33,131 nucleotides of DNA from Erysipelotrichaceae bacterium (GCA_900754715.1 CAAEDX010000009.1:1-33131), one strand, 5' to 3'. Shown: positions 8,420-17,761, counted from the first letter of the stretch. The notes: generated by a model not told the origin, from the letters alone. Program-made: numbers and translations.

Positions 8420-9475
8420 ATGCTGCATGGCATCGATATCTCCCATTACCAGCGCGGGCTCGACCTTGCTCGCATCCGTGCGGATTTTGTCATCGTCAAG
8501 GCCAGTGAGGGCAAGGACTACAAGGATCCCAGCTGTGAAGATTTCGCGCGGCAGACGCTGGCGCTGAATCGTAAGCTGGGCCTGTATCATTTCGCGCATC
8601 CGGGCACGAACACGGCGCAGGAAGAGGCTGCCTGGTTCCTGGAGGTCTTTCGGCCGTTCATCGGCAAGGCGATCCCGGCGCTGGACTGGGAAGCAGGCGA
8701 TATCGCCGACACCGCCTGGGCCCGGGAATGGCTGGATACGGTGTATCGCCAAAGCGGGGTGCGGCCGTGGATCTATATGAGCGAATCGGTGGTGAACCGG
8801 GAAGACTGGTCAGCTGTGGCAAGGGATTACCGGCTGTGGATGGCGCTGTATCACGATACAGCGCCGGCGTACAATTATGACATGCGCAATGCCGGCACGC
8901 CGACGGCCGTGCGTCACTGGCACTCGATCACTTGCTGGCAATGGAGCGACAATGGCCGCCTGGATGGTTGGGAAGGCTCGTTAGACATGGATGTGTTCTA
9001 TGGTGAGCGCGAGCTGTGGGAACGACTGGAGAAAAACGAGCCGGCCCCGGTGCGCAAGAGCGATGAAGAGATCGCGGATGAGGTGATCGCCGGCAAATGG
9101 GGCAATGGCGCGGAGCGCGAGCAGCGCCTGAAAGAGGCAGGCTATGATCCGGCGCGCATTCAGCAGATCGTCAATGAAAAAACGAGGCGCAAAAGCGTGG
9201 ATGAGCTGGCTGAGGAAGTCATCGAAGGCAGATGGGGCAGCGGCGAGACGCGGGTGCGGCGCTTGAGCGAAGCGGGCTATGACGCCGCGGCCGTGCAAGC
9301 GCGGGTCGATGAGCTGCTGGCGCAGCGCAGCAAGGTGTATCATACGGTGCGCGCGGGCGAAACGCTGAGCGGCATTGCCCGCCGGTATGGCACGACGGTC
9401 GCGCAGCTGGTCAGCTGGAATCATATCGCCGATCCAGACCATATCGTGGCCGGGGAACGGCTGCGGGTGCATTGA
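8420..9475 (+). CDS. GH25 muramidase with two CW_7 repeats and a LysM domain
   Basis: A peptidoglycan muramidase (beta-1,4-N-acetylmuramidase). The GH25 domain (about residues 1-200) has DISHYQ with Asp6, the catalytic pair in LDWEAGD (Asp89, Glu91) and a late SLDMDVF acidic segment. Two CW_7 (Cpl-7-type) wall-binding repeats follow (about 214-253 and 259-300), each containing GxWGxGxxRxxRLxEAGYD-like residues. A LysM domain ends the protein (306-350). There is no signal peptide or membrane helix, so export would need lysis, a holin or a non-classical route, as for phage endolysins. No other phage gene is nearby. I chose the ATG at 8420 because GGAAGTGAGG sits just upstream; an upstream GTG at 8399 would add seven residues. 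Confidence 0.92.
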   Translation: MLHGIDISHYQRGLDLARIRADFVIVKASEGKDYKDPSCEDFARQTLALNRKLGLYHFAHPGTNTAQEEAAWFLEVFRPFIGKAIPALDWEAGDIADTAWAREWLDTVYRQSGVRPWIYMSESVVNREDWSAVARDYRLWMALYHDTAPAYNYDMRNAGTPTAVRHWHSITCWQWSDNGRLDGWEGSLDMDVFYGERELWERLEKNEPAPVRKSDEEIADEVIAGKWGNGAEREQRLKEAGYDPARIQQIVNEKTRRKSVDELAEEVIEGRWGSGETRVRRLSEAGYDAAAVQARVDELLAQRSKVYHTVRAGETLSGIARRYGTTVAQLVSWNHIADPDHIVAGERLRVH

Positions 9476-9889
9476 CTTTTGCGCAAAGAAACGGAATAAT
9501 TTGCCGCAGGCAAGACATTGAAACGCATCGTCAGGCCTTTGAAGATGCGGGTTCGATGCCTTTTTTGCGGCAGGGGGAAATGATGAAACCAGATCACTTT
9601 TTTGTATGTAATCAGCCAGCGTGACAGGGATGATCGCGCTGGCTTGTTACATCCTGGCAGATACATAGCCGCGCTGAATCTTGCTATTCCTGTAAACCGC
9701 TTCATCAATGGCAATGATCGGCATCGGCGGCGTCACGCGCTCCTTTGCTCATCGTGTTCGTCTTTTCCTGGGCAGGAACAGATATGCTCATCGGCCTGTT
9801 CAACAGCGCGCGTGACACCCAGTTTCAGCGTGCGGCCGCTGAATGAAGCGCTGTTTTTCTGGCATAAGAAAACGGCCATGAGCCGGTGA
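9476..9889. other. 414-base gap with no supported gene
   Basis: No reading frame here has a convincing ribosome binding site plus family features. A weak terminator candidate for the lysozyme gene is GCATCG (9525-9530) pairing with CGATGC (9554-9559), followed by six T; an outer pair TGCCGCA (9502-9508)/TGCGGCA (9566-9572) also exists. AGCCAGCG (9614-9621) and CGCTGGCT (9637-9644) form a perfect inverted repeat without a T tract. A short frame ending near 9845 encodes a protein-like stretch containing WAGTDMLIGLFNSARDTQ but has no start, and may be a gene remnant. Confidence 0.5.
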
Positions 9890-9913
9890 TCATTCACCGT
9901 TCTTATGGCCGTT
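9871..9913 (-). terminator. Terminator hairpin of the DUF815 ATPase gene
   Basis: Nested arms AACGGCCAT/ATGGCCGTT, with an inner CGGTGA/TCACCG hairpin, lie at the end of the minus-strand gene and include its stop codon. On the minus strand TTTTCTT follows the stem. The structure is symmetric enough to act on the plus strand as well. Confidence 0.7.
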
Positions 9914-11236
9914 TGCGTTTTGTGCTTGTTTCATGAGTGCCTTGCCGCTGAGGTCATAGATCAGCTGCTGGGCGGCGCGTCCGCTCATGCCGCCGTGGCT
10001 GAGCTCCCATTTGCGGGCCTCGGCGATCAGTTCCGGTTCGCTGAGGGTGATCTCTGGGTAGCGTTTGGCCAGCTCGAGCACGATCTTGAAGTAGTTTTTC
10101 TGATCAGGGCGCTCGTAGCAGATGGACAGGCCGAAGCGAGCCACCAGGCTGAGCTTTTCTTGCACGGTGTCGCTGTGGTGCAGCTCATCTCCGTTCATGT
10201 CGCTGCGATCGCTCCATGTCTCCCTGATCAGGTGGCGGCGGTTGCTGGTGGCATAGATGAGGATGTTTTCCGGCTTGGTCTCCACACCGCCTTCGATGAC
10301 GGCCTTGAGGAATTTGTAGTCGGTCTCGAAATCCTCGAAGGAGAGGTCGTCCATATAAATGATAAAGCGGTGGCTGCGCAGCTTGAGACGCGCGATCAGC
10401 GCGGAGAGATCCTTGAACTGATGGCGGTAGATCTCGACCATGCGCAGGCCGTCTTGATAGAACTCGTTGACGATCGCCTTGATGCTCGTCGATTTGCCGG
10501 TGCCGCTGTCGCCGTAAAGCAGGACGTTGTTGGCGCTGCGTCCTTCGACGAAGGCGCGAGTGTTGTCGATGAGCAGCTGTTTCTGCATCTCATAGCCGAC
10601 CAGGTCGCTGAGGACGACGTTGTCCATGTTGCGGATCGGCAGAAAGGAGAAATGACCATCGCGGTTTTCAAAGCGGAAGGCACGGTTGAAGGCGAAGATG
10701 CCGGCGCCATAGCGGGCATAAAAGCTGGTGAGCGCTTGATACATCGCTTCGGCGTCTTCGCTTTCCTCTAGTTTCTTCACCATCTGCAATACCATGTCGC
10801 TGACGCCGCGGTTATACATGAGCTCGCTTTTGGCGACGGCGTGATAGTGGGTGATCAGGGAGAAGCAGCCCAGGTTCAGGCGTTTTTCCAGGCGGCCAAA
10901 ATCGTAATCGAACAGCTCGCGGAACACCTCCAGGTCGTGGAGGACGAAGAGGTTGATGGATCCCTGGGGCGCCGGTTTCTTCTCACAGACGAGCGAGAAG
11001 GAGTTTTCATGGGTCATGAGCAGCCAAGTCAGGTAGCAGTGCCACAGGTTGCCGTCAAAGCCGCATTCGGTGGACAGATCGAGCAGGGCCTTGATCTGGG
11101 TGTGGATGCGGTCGGTCAGCTCGTATTTTGGCGCGCTTCCTTCATCGAAGTCGCGGATGATGCCGCACAGCTGGCGGAAGATGCTGTCGGCGGGAAAGCC
11201 CCGATAGACGACGAGACGGGCGTATTCTTGATACAT
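9890..11236 (-). CDS. DUF815 family AAA-type ATPase
   Basis: A 448-residue protein with a helical N-terminal region (about 1-200) and a C-terminal ATPase of the DUF815 family (PF05673). Walker A is GDSGTGKST (near residue 241), Walker B is FIIYMDD (near 290), and a sensor-like IYATSNRRHLI follows, typical of AAA+ proteins. The LSDLVGYEMQK segment just before Walker A is characteristic of the family. Members are common in Bacillota and Proteobacteria, but I know of no established role; a chaperone-like function is only a guess. The ATG at 11236 follows an AAAGGGGG ribosome binding site at good spacing. It is monocistronic, with its own promoter and a terminator hairpin, and is divergent from the ilv operon. 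Confidence 0.88.
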   Translation of the reverse strand: MYQEYARLVVYRGFPADSIFRQLCGIIRDFDEGSAPKYELTDRIHTQIKALLDLSTECGFDGNLWHCYLTWLLMTHENSFSLVCEKKPAPQGSINLFVLHDLEVFRELFDYDFGRLEKRLNLGCFSLITHYHAVAKSELMYNRGVSDMVLQMVKKLEESEDAEAMYQALTSFYARYGAGIFAFNRAFRFENRDGHFSFLPIRNMDNVVLSDLVGYEMQKQLLIDNTRAFVEGRSANNVLLYGDSGTGKSTSIKAIVNEFYQDGLRMVEIYRHQFKDLSALIARLKLRSHRFIIYMDDLSFEDFETDYKFLKAVIEGGVETKPENILIYATSNRRHLIRETWSDRSDMNGDELHHSDTVQEKLSLVARFGLSICYERPDQKNYFKIVLELAKRYPEITLSEPELIAEARKWELSHGGMSGRAAQQLIYDLSGKALMKQAQNANGHKNGE

Positions 11237-11266
11237 AGATAGAAGCCCCCTTTGCGTATATCCTGT

Positions 11267-11295
11267 ATTATAGCGAAATGACCAGCTTTTGAAAA
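11267..11295 (-). promoter_or_regulatory. Promoter of the DUF815 ATPase gene
   Basis: On the minus strand TTTTCA and a consensus TATAAT lie 17 bases apart, about 31 bases before the start codon. Confidence 0.65.
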
Positions 11296-11368
11296 GTGAA
11301 AAAAAAGAGCGGTTTCAGGAATTGATGAAACAAGCGTAATGTATTTTCAGAAAATATTATCAATTGTA

Positions 11369-11397
11369 TTGACATGCCCCATAAAAAGATTTAAACT
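11369..11397 (+). promoter_or_regulatory. Promoter of the ilv leader and operon
   Basis: A consensus TTGACA (11369-11374) and TAAACT (11392-11397) are separated by exactly 17 bases. Transcription should start near 11404, only a few bases before the first attenuator strand. Confidence 0.85.
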
Positions 11398-11409
11398 ATG
11401 AACAACACC

Positions 11410-11574
11410 GGATTTGAAAGGAAGTGGACGCCATGATGGGCCTTGCAGTCATTATTATTATTCTCATAGTCCTAAACAAGTCTGTTTTTCTTTCAAGAAA
11501 ACCGCAGAGCGGTTCCCCGGTAACAGATCTCTTTTGTCATTGCTGAGTGATTATGAGGATTGAAAGAAAAGCAG
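11410..11574 (+). promoter_or_regulatory. ilv transcription attenuator: three competing RNA strands
   Basis: Three segments can pair in exclusive ways. Strand 1 is TTGAAAGGAAG (11414-11424) and contains the leader ribosome binding site. Strand 2 is CTGTTTTTCTTTCAA (11482-11496), just after the Val/Ile/Leu codons. Strand 3 is TTGAAAGAAAAGCAG (11560-11574). Strands 2 and 3 pair over 15 bp with one G-U, which would remove the 5' arm of the terminator (antitermination). Strands 1 and 2 pair over 11 bp with two G-U, which would free strand 3 for termination. Strands 1 and 3 are near-repeats. A small hairpin, AACCGC/GCGGTT (11500-11514), lies between strands 2 and 3. No T-box core motif was found. 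Confidence 0.85.
11433..11546 (+). CDS. ilv operon leader peptide (37 residues)
   Basis: A short regulatory open reading frame with two adjacent ATG codons (11433, 11436) placed 8 bases after AAAGGAAG. Residues 6-14 are VIIIILIVL, nine consecutive branched-chain amino acid codons, with further Val and Leu later; the stop is TGA at 11544-11546. The four consecutive Ile codons are all ATT. Leader peptides of this kind work by ribosome stalling when charged tRNA is scarce; the peptide itself is not expected to have a function. A ribosome stalled at these codons leaves strand 2 of the attenuator free, while one reaching the stop codon would sit against strand 3. The placement between the ilv promoter and ilvA supports the call strongly. 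Confidence 0.9.
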   Translation: MMGLAVIIIILIVLNKSVFLSRKPQSGSPVTDLFCHC

Positions 11575-11601
11575 CGCTATTGCAGGATAGGCTGCTTTTT
11601 T
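11567..11601 (+). terminator. Attenuator terminator upstream of ilvA
   Basis: AAAAGCAGC pairs with GCTGCTTTT, and after a bulged G the stem continues CTAT/ATAG around a 6-base loop; the T tract ends at 11601. It precedes the ilvA ribosome binding site, so terminated transcripts would contain only the leader. Confidence 0.9.
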
Positions 11602-11620
11602 GTTAAATAGGAGGGGTTAA

Positions 11621-12823
11621 ATGAACAGCAGAGATGTAGAGGCCGCGGCGAAGCGTCTGCAGGGCAATATCCATAACGTGAAGGTGACCAGCTCGAAGAC
11701 GTTTTCGGCCATGAGCGGATGCGACTTGTTCCTGAAGTGTGAGAATCGGCAGAAGACCGGCTCCTTCAAGGTCAGAGGCGCGTTCAACAAGCTGGCGCGG
11801 CTGAAGGAAGAGGGCAGCACGCGTCCGGTCATCGCGAGCAGCGCGGGCAACCATGCGCAGGGCGTGAGCTATGCGAGCGCGCAGCTGGGCATGCAGGCCA
11901 CGATCGTAATGCCCAAGAGCACGCCGATCGCCAAGGTGATGGCCACCAGAGGATATGGCGCTGAGGTCGTGCTGGCCGGCGACAACTATGATGAATGCTA
12001 TGAGGAGGCGCTGCGCATCCAGAAGGAGCGCGACGCGGTGTTCATCCACCCCTTCGATGATGAGGATGTGATCGCCGGACAGGGAACCATCGCGTATGAG
12101 ATCTGCCGCGATCTGCCCAATGTCGACATGATCGTCGTGCCGGCCGGAGGCGGCGGGCTGCTGGCCGGCATCAGCTTTTACGCGAAGCAGATCAATCCTC
12201 GCATCAAGGTCATCGGGGTGCAGGCCGAGGGCGCGGATGCCATCGTGCGCTCTTTCCAGAGCAAGACGCATTGTTCCACGGATTCCGTGAATACGATCGC
12301 CGATGGCATCGCGGTCATGAATCCCGGCGAAAAGACCGTAGCGCTGATCCAGGAAAATGTGGATCAGATGGTGACGGTCAGCGACGATGAGATCGCATCC
12401 GCGATCCTGCTGCTGTTGGAACGGGAGAAGCAGGTGGTGGAGCCGGCCGGCGCGTGTTCGCTGGCAGCGGTGCTCAACCATAAGATCGACGTGGCGGACA
12501 AACGAGTCGTCTGTGTCCTTTCCGGAGGCAACATCGATGTGTCCTTCATCCATAAGGTCGTGGAAAAGGGCCTGGTGACAAGGGGACGCAACATGAAGTT
12601 CAAGACGCCGATGCTCGATGTGCCAGGCTCGCTGGAAAAGATCGCTGGCATCCTGCACAAGGTCAATGCCAATATCATAGAGGTGCGATATGACCGCATT
12701 TCGGCGGATCTGAATTTGAATGAGACCATTATTCACATGGGCGTCGAGGTCAGCAGCAAGGAACATGGCGAGGCGATGATCCGTGAGCTGCAGGCCAATG
12801 GCTATGATGTGACGCTGGAGTAA
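11621..12823 (+). CDS. ilvA: Threonine ammonia-lyase (threonine dehydratase)
   Basis: The PLP enzyme deaminates threonine to 2-oxobutanoate, the first committed step to isoleucine. The catalytic domain (about residues 1-320) has KTGSFKVRGA with the PLP lysine at Lys50, SAGNHAQGV, and the glycine-rich phosphate loop PAGGGGLLAG. A single C-terminal ACT-like domain (about 325-400, starting DVPGSLEKIAG) suggests allosteric control, probably by isoleucine or valine. At 400 residues it is the medium form, not the roughly 510-residue E. coli IlvA with a double regulatory domain. Its place at the head of an ilv operon argues for a biosynthetic rather than a catabolic (TdcB) role. Ribosome binding site AGGAGGGG, ATG at 11621. 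Confidence 0.95.
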   Translation: MNSRDVEAAAKRLQGNIHNVKVTSSKTFSAMSGCDLFLKCENRQKTGSFKVRGAFNKLARLKEEGSTRPVIASSAGNHAQGVSYASAQLGMQATIVMPKSTPIAKVMATRGYGAEVVLAGDNYDECYEEALRIQKERDAVFIHPFDDEDVIAGQGTIAYEICRDLPNVDMIVVPAGGGGLLAGISFYAKQINPRIKVIGVQAEGADAIVRSFQSKTHCSTDSVNTIADGIAVMNPGEKTVALIQENVDQMVTVSDDEIASAILLLLEREKQVVEPAGACSLAAVLNHKIDVADKRVVCVLSGGNIDVSFIHKVVEKGLVTRGRNMKFKTPMLDVPGSLEKIAGILHKVNANIIEVRYDRISADLNLNETIIHMGVEVSSKEHGEAMIRELQANGYDVTLE

Positions 12824-12842
12824 AAGAAGGAGGAAGACACGG

Positions 12843-14510
12843 ATGAAGATGAATGGTTCGCAGATACTGATACAGTCGCTGATCGACCAGGGCGTAGATA
12901 CGATATTTGGCTATCCCGGTGGATCGGTCCTGAACATTTATGACGCATTATATGAAAAAAGCGATGAGATCCGTCATGTGCTGACTTCCCATGAGCAGGG
13001 CGCGGCGCATGCGGCAGACGGCTATGCGCGCAGCACCGGCAAGACGGGGGTCTGCCTGGCGACGAGCGGGCCGGGCGCGACCAATCTGGTCACCGGCATC
13101 GCGACCGCGTATATGGACAGCGTTCCGGTGGTCGCGATCACCGGCAATGTCTCCAATGACTTGCTGGGCCGTGATTCATTCCAGGAGGTCAACATTGCGG
13201 GCATCACGATGCCGATCACCAAGCATAATTTCATCGTGCAGCGCGTAGAAGATCTGGCTGCCACGGTGCGCAAGGCGTTCGTGATCGCCAATTCCGGCCG
13301 CAAGGGACCGGTGCTCATCGACATTCCTAAGGATGTGACCGCGGCGGTCACGGAATATATCCCGCTGCCGAAGTATCGCATCCGCAAGCTGCCCAAGGTC
13401 GATGAGGAGAAATTTGAGGAAGCGATGAATGCCATCAAGGCGGCCAAGCGTCCGATGATCTATTCGGGCGGCGGCATCATCAGTGCCGGCGCCACCAAGG
13501 AGCTGCTCAGCTTCTCCAAGCATATGGATATCCCGATCACTACGAGCATGATGGGCCTTTCCTCCGTGCCTTATGATTATGATCTGTATCTGGGCATGAT
13601 CGGCATGCACGGCACGCCGGTGGCCAATTACGCGACGCTCAATACTGATCTGATCATCGCGATCGGCGCGCGTTTCTCTGATCGTGTGGCGGGCAATCGC
13701 GAGGAGTTCGGCAAAAATGCCAAGATCATCCATTTTGATATCGACGCGTCCGAGATCTCCAAGAATGTCCATTCAGATATGGCCATCGTCGGCGACGCGA
13801 AATACATCTTGAAGCATATGATCGAACGGATGCCGGAGACGCGCCATAAGGAGTGGACCGACACGCTGAAGGATTTCAAGAAGAAGCTGGGACTGCCCAA
13901 GCCGAAAGAAGGGGACGCGGTGGATCCGCGTGATCTGGCGCTGACGCTGCATCAGATCGTCGGGGAGGACGCGATCATCGTTACCGATGTCGGCCAGCAT
14001 CAGATGATCATCGCGCAGTATTATCAGTTCACGCGGCCGCGCAGCTTTGTCAGTTCCTGCGGCCTGGGCACGATGGGCTTTGGCATGGGCGCCGCCATCG
14101 GTGCCAAGATCGCCAATCCTAAGCGGCCGGTCGTGCTGGTCACGGGTGATGGCAGCTTCCATATGAACATGAATGAGCTGGCTACCGCGGTCAGCGAGAA
14201 GCTGCCGATCGTCGTGCTCATCTTCAACAATCATGTGCTGGGCATGGTCCGGCAGTGGCAGACGCTGTTCTATGATCACCGCTACTCCAATACGACGATC
14301 GACCGTGCTACCGATTATGTGAAGCTGTCGGAGGCGTTTGGCGGCAAAGGCCTGCGCATCAAGACCCGCTACGACATCGAGCCGGTCATGAAAGAGGCAC
14401 TGAGCAGCGATACGGTCTGTGTCGTGGACTGCTGGATCGACAAAGATGACTGTGTATATCCGATCATCCCGCCGGGAAAGGGCGCGAAGGATATCATCAT
14501 CGGAAACTAG
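12843..14510 (+). CDS. ilvB: Acetolactate synthase large (catalytic) subunit
   Basis: This TPP-dependent enzyme condenses two pyruvates to 2-acetolactate, or pyruvate with 2-oxobutanoate to 2-aceto-2-hydroxybutanoate. The N-terminal TPP domain has SHEQGAAHAADGYAR with the activating Glu51, then GPGATNL. A central FAD-type domain follows. The C-terminal TPP/Mg motif runs from GDGS (435-438) to NN (462-463). The 555-residue length is standard. The immediate downstream neighbour is the small regulatory subunit, which marks it as the anabolic enzyme rather than the catabolic AlsS. The ATG at 12843 follows GGAGGAAG, 19 bases after the ilvA stop. The enzyme's partner substrate 2-oxobutanoate comes from ilvA next door. 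Confidence 0.97.
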   Translation: MKMNGSQILIQSLIDQGVDTIFGYPGGSVLNIYDALYEKSDEIRHVLTSHEQGAAHAADGYARSTGKTGVCLATSGPGATNLVTGIATAYMDSVPVVAITGNVSNDLLGRDSFQEVNIAGITMPITKHNFIVQRVEDLAATVRKAFVIANSGRKGPVLIDIPKDVTAAVTEYIPLPKYRIRKLPKVDEEKFEEAMNAIKAAKRPMIYSGGGIISAGATKELLSFSKHMDIPITTSMMGLSSVPYDYDLYLGMIGMHGTPVANYATLNTDLIIAIGARFSDRVAGNREEFGKNAKIIHFDIDASEISKNVHSDMAIVGDAKYILKHMIERMPETRHKEWTDTLKDFKKKLGLPKPKEGDAVDPRDLALTLHQIVGEDAIIVTDVGQHQMIIAQYYQFTRPRSFVSSCGLGTMGFGMGAAIGAKIANPKRPVVLVTGDGSFHMNMNELATAVSEKLPIVVLIFNNHVLGMVRQWQTLFYDHRYSNTTIDRATDYVKLSEAFGGKGLRIKTRYDIEPVMKEALSSDTVCVVDCWIDKDDCVYPIIPPGKGAKDIIIGN

Positions 14511-14521
14511 GGAGGAAGCAT

Positions 14522-15013
14522 ATGGAACGAAATGTATTATCACTGCTGGTCGCCAACCATTTCGGTGTGCTGACGCGGGTGACCAATCTGTTTGGGCAGC
14601 GCGGCTTCAACATCGATTCGCTGGCGGTGGGAGAGACGGAGAACCCGCGATTCTCCCGGATCACGATCACTACCCATGGGGATGACCGGGTGATCAATCA
14701 GATCAAGCTGCAGCTGGCCAAGCTGGAAGACGTGAAGGCCGTGGTGGAGATCCCGGAGGAACAGCTGTTCATCCGCGAGGTCGTGCTCATCAAGGCCGAA
14801 CCGAAACAGGCGCAGATGGAGGCGTTCGAACAGGCCGTGGCCGATTTCGGCGGGCGCTGTCAGATCGTCGAAGGCGGCGTCTATGTGATCGAGCTGACCG
14901 ATACGCCGGACAGCATCAACTACTTCATCGAGGAGCTTCAGGATTTCCATATCCGGGAGATCAGCCGCACCGGCGGCGTGGCGCTGGAGCTTTCAAGAGA
15001 GACCGTATACTGA
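14522..15013 (+). CDS. ilvN: Acetolactate synthase small (regulatory) subunit
   Basis: The small subunit activates IlvB and confers feedback inhibition, usually by valine. An N-terminal ACT domain (about residues 4-78) includes GVLTRVTNLFGQRGFNIDSL and the TITTHGDD strand; the C-terminal half (about 85-160) has IVEGGVYVIELTDTP as in the family. At 163 residues it is the long form, often named IlvH, rather than the roughly 96-residue E. coli IlvN. The ribosome binding site GGGAGGAAG overlaps the spacer after the ilvB stop, and the genes are 11 bases apart, so 1:1 coexpression is expected. An imperfect hairpin follows before ilvC. Confidence 0.96.
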   Translation: MERNVLSLLVANHFGVLTRVTNLFGQRGFNIDSLAVGETENPRFSRITITTHGDDRVINQIKLQLAKLEDVKAVVEIPEEQLFIREVVLIKAEPKQAQMEAFEQAVADFGGRCQIVEGGVYVIELTDTPDSINYFIEELQDFHIREISRTGGVALELSRETVY

Positions 15014-15039
15014 TATTATCGCGTTTCACGCGTTAATAT
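15013..15039 (+). repeat. Intercistronic hairpin between ilvN and ilvC
   Basis: ATATTA-T-CGCG and CGCG-T-TAATAT are inverted arms (10 paired bases and one T-T mismatch) around a TTTCA loop. No T tract follows, so it is not a standard terminator. It could stabilise or process the mRNA, or bind a protein. Confidence 0.6.
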
Positions 15040-15058
15040 AAATGAGGAAAACAGTTAG

Positions 15059-16072
<1,014 letters not shown>

Positions 16073-16096
16073 ACGAGCGGAAATCAGGTGAATACA

Positions 16097-17761
16097 ATGA
16101 GCAGACCAAGTGACAGAGTATTAAAAGGAGATGCCTGCGCGCCGCAGCGTTCGCTGTTTTACGCGCTGGGCCTGACGCAGGAGGAACTGGAGCGTCCGCT
16201 GATCGCGGTGGTGAGCGCCCACAGTGAGATCGTGCCGGGACATCTGCATCTGGATAAGATCACCGACGCGGTGAAGGCGGGCATCCGCATGGCAGGGGGC
16301 ACCCCGATCATGGTGCCGGCCATCGGCGTATGCGATGGCATCGCGATGGGCCATATCGGCATGAAGTATTCGCTCGCTTCCCGTGAGCTGATCGCGGACA
16401 GCGTGGAGACGATGCTCAATGCCCATGGCTTTGACGGCGCGGTGCTCGTGCCCAACTGCGACAAGATCGTGCCGGGGATGCTGATGGGGGCGCTGCGCGT
16501 CAACATTCCATCGGTCATCATGAGCGGCGGCGCGATGCTGCCGGGCAATGACCGCGGCAAGGACATGAGCCTTTCCACGATGTTTGAGGCCGTCGGCGCC
16601 AAAAAAGCAGGATTGATCGATCAGGATGAGCTGACCTATATCGAGCAGAACGCCTGTCCGGGCTGCGGTTCTTGCTCCGGCATGTTCACGGCCAATTCCA
16701 TGAACTGCCTGTGTGAGGTGCTGGGCATCGCTCTTCCGGGAAACGGCACGATTCCGGCCGTGTATTCCGGACGCATGCAGCTGGCCAAGAAAGCCGGCAT
16801 GGCCGTGATGAAGATGGTGGAGAACGATATCCGTCCGCGCGACATCGTCAACGAAAAGGCACTGCGCAACGGCCTGGCATGCGATATGGCGCTTGGCTGC
16901 TCATCCAATACCGTGCTGCATCTGCTTGCCATCGCGAAGGAAGCGCAGGTCGAGCTCGATCTCAATGTCATCAACGAGATCTCGCAGTCCACACCAAATC
17001 TGTGCAAGCTGGCCCCTGCCGGACCGGATCACATCGTTGATCTGTATCGTGCCGGCGGTGTCCAGGCAGTGATGAAGGAACTGCAGAAGAAAGGCCTCAT
17101 CGATGATACGCTCTTGACCGTCACCGGCAAGACGATCCGGGAGAACCTGGAACAGGCAAAGAATCTCGATCATCACATCATCAAGGATATCGAGAGCCCG
17201 AATTCGCCGACCGGCGGCATCGCCGTCCTCTTTGGAAACATCGCACCGAAGGGCTGCGTCGTCAAGCGCAGTGCCGTGGATCCCGCCATGCTCAAGCACA
17301 GCGGCCCGGCCCGTGTCTTTGACAGCGAGGAAGAAGCCATCGAGGCGATCTACGAGGGTAAGATCGTCAAAGGGGATGTCGTGGTCATCCGCTATGAAGG
17401 GCCGAAAGGCGGCCCGGGCATGCGAGAGATGCTCAACCCGACCAGCGCATTGGCCGGCATGAAGCTCGACAAGGATGTCGCGCTGATCACAGACGGCCGT
17501 TTCTCCGGCGCCACCAGAGGCGCTGCGATCGGCCATGTCTCTCCGGAAGCCGCATCACGCGGCCCGATCGCCGTCATCCGTGAAGGCGAGATGATCGATA
17601 TCGACATCAATGCCGGCACGATCGATCTGCGCATCAGCGAGGAAGAGCTGCAGCAGCGCCTGGATGCGTGGACGGCACCGGAACCGAAGATCAAAGGCGG
17701 CTGGCTGGAACGCTATGCCCGTCTGGTTTCCTCTGCCGATGAAGGCGCGGTACTGAAATAG
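16097..17761 (+). CDS. ilvD: Dihydroxy-acid dehydratase
   Basis: The iron-sulfur enzyme dehydrates the dihydroxy acids to 2-oxoisovalerate and 3-methyl-2-oxopentanoate, the last shared step before transamination. Motifs are [20 protein letters not shown] with Cys121, and [11 protein letters not shown] with Cys187, Cys190 and Cys193. The VPGHLHL segment (46-52) lacks the cysteine that [2Fe-2S] members carry there, so an oxygen-sensitive E. coli-like [4Fe-4S] cluster is likely (inference), consistent with an anaerobe. I prefer the ATG at 16097, spaced five bases from AGGTGA; a GTG at 16088 would add three residues. It is the last gene of the operon, followed by a clear terminator. No transaminase (ilvE) or leu gene is present in the window. 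Confidence 0.97.
   Translation: MSRPSDRVLKGDACAPQRSLFYALGLTQEELERPLIAVVSAHSEIVPGHLHLDKITDAVKAGIRMAGGTPIMVPAIGVCDGIAMGHIGMKYSLASRELIADSVETMLNAHGFDGAVLVPNCDKIVPGMLMGALRVNIPSVIMSGGAMLPGNDRGKDMSLSTMFEAVGAKKAGLIDQDELTYIEQNACPGCGSCSGMFTANSMNCLCEVLGIALPGNGTIPAVYSGRMQLAKKAGMAVMKMVENDIRPRDIVNEKALRNGLACDMALGCSSNTVLHLLAIAKEAQVELDLNVINEISQSTPNLCKLAPAGPDHIVDLYRAGGVQAVMKELQKKGLIDDTLLTVTGKTIRENLEQAKNLDHHIIKDIESPNSPTGGIAVLFGNIAPKGCVVKRSAVDPAMLKHSGPARVFDSEEEAIEAIYEGKIVKGDVVVIRYEGPKGGPGMREMLNPTSALAGMKLDKDVALITDGRFSGATRGAAIGHVSPEAASRGPIAVIREGEMIDIDINAGTIDLRISEEELQQRLDAWTAPEPKIKGGWLERYARLVSSADEGAVLK

Noticed and set aside
9602-9889. 95-codon plus-strand frame in the gap before the DUF815 gene
   Set aside because: No ribosome binding site, no family resemblance and it runs into the terminator hairpin. 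Kept only as part of the unexplained gap.
11237-11620. T-box riboswitch ahead of ilvA
   Set aside because: AACCGC/GCGGTT followed by CCCC faintly recalls a T-box end, but the AGGGTGG core and the stem I elements are absent, and a leader peptide explains the region better.
11603-12766. 387-codon open frame opposite ilvA
   Set aside because: Antisense to a highly conserved enzyme, with low-complexity His/Arg-rich translation.
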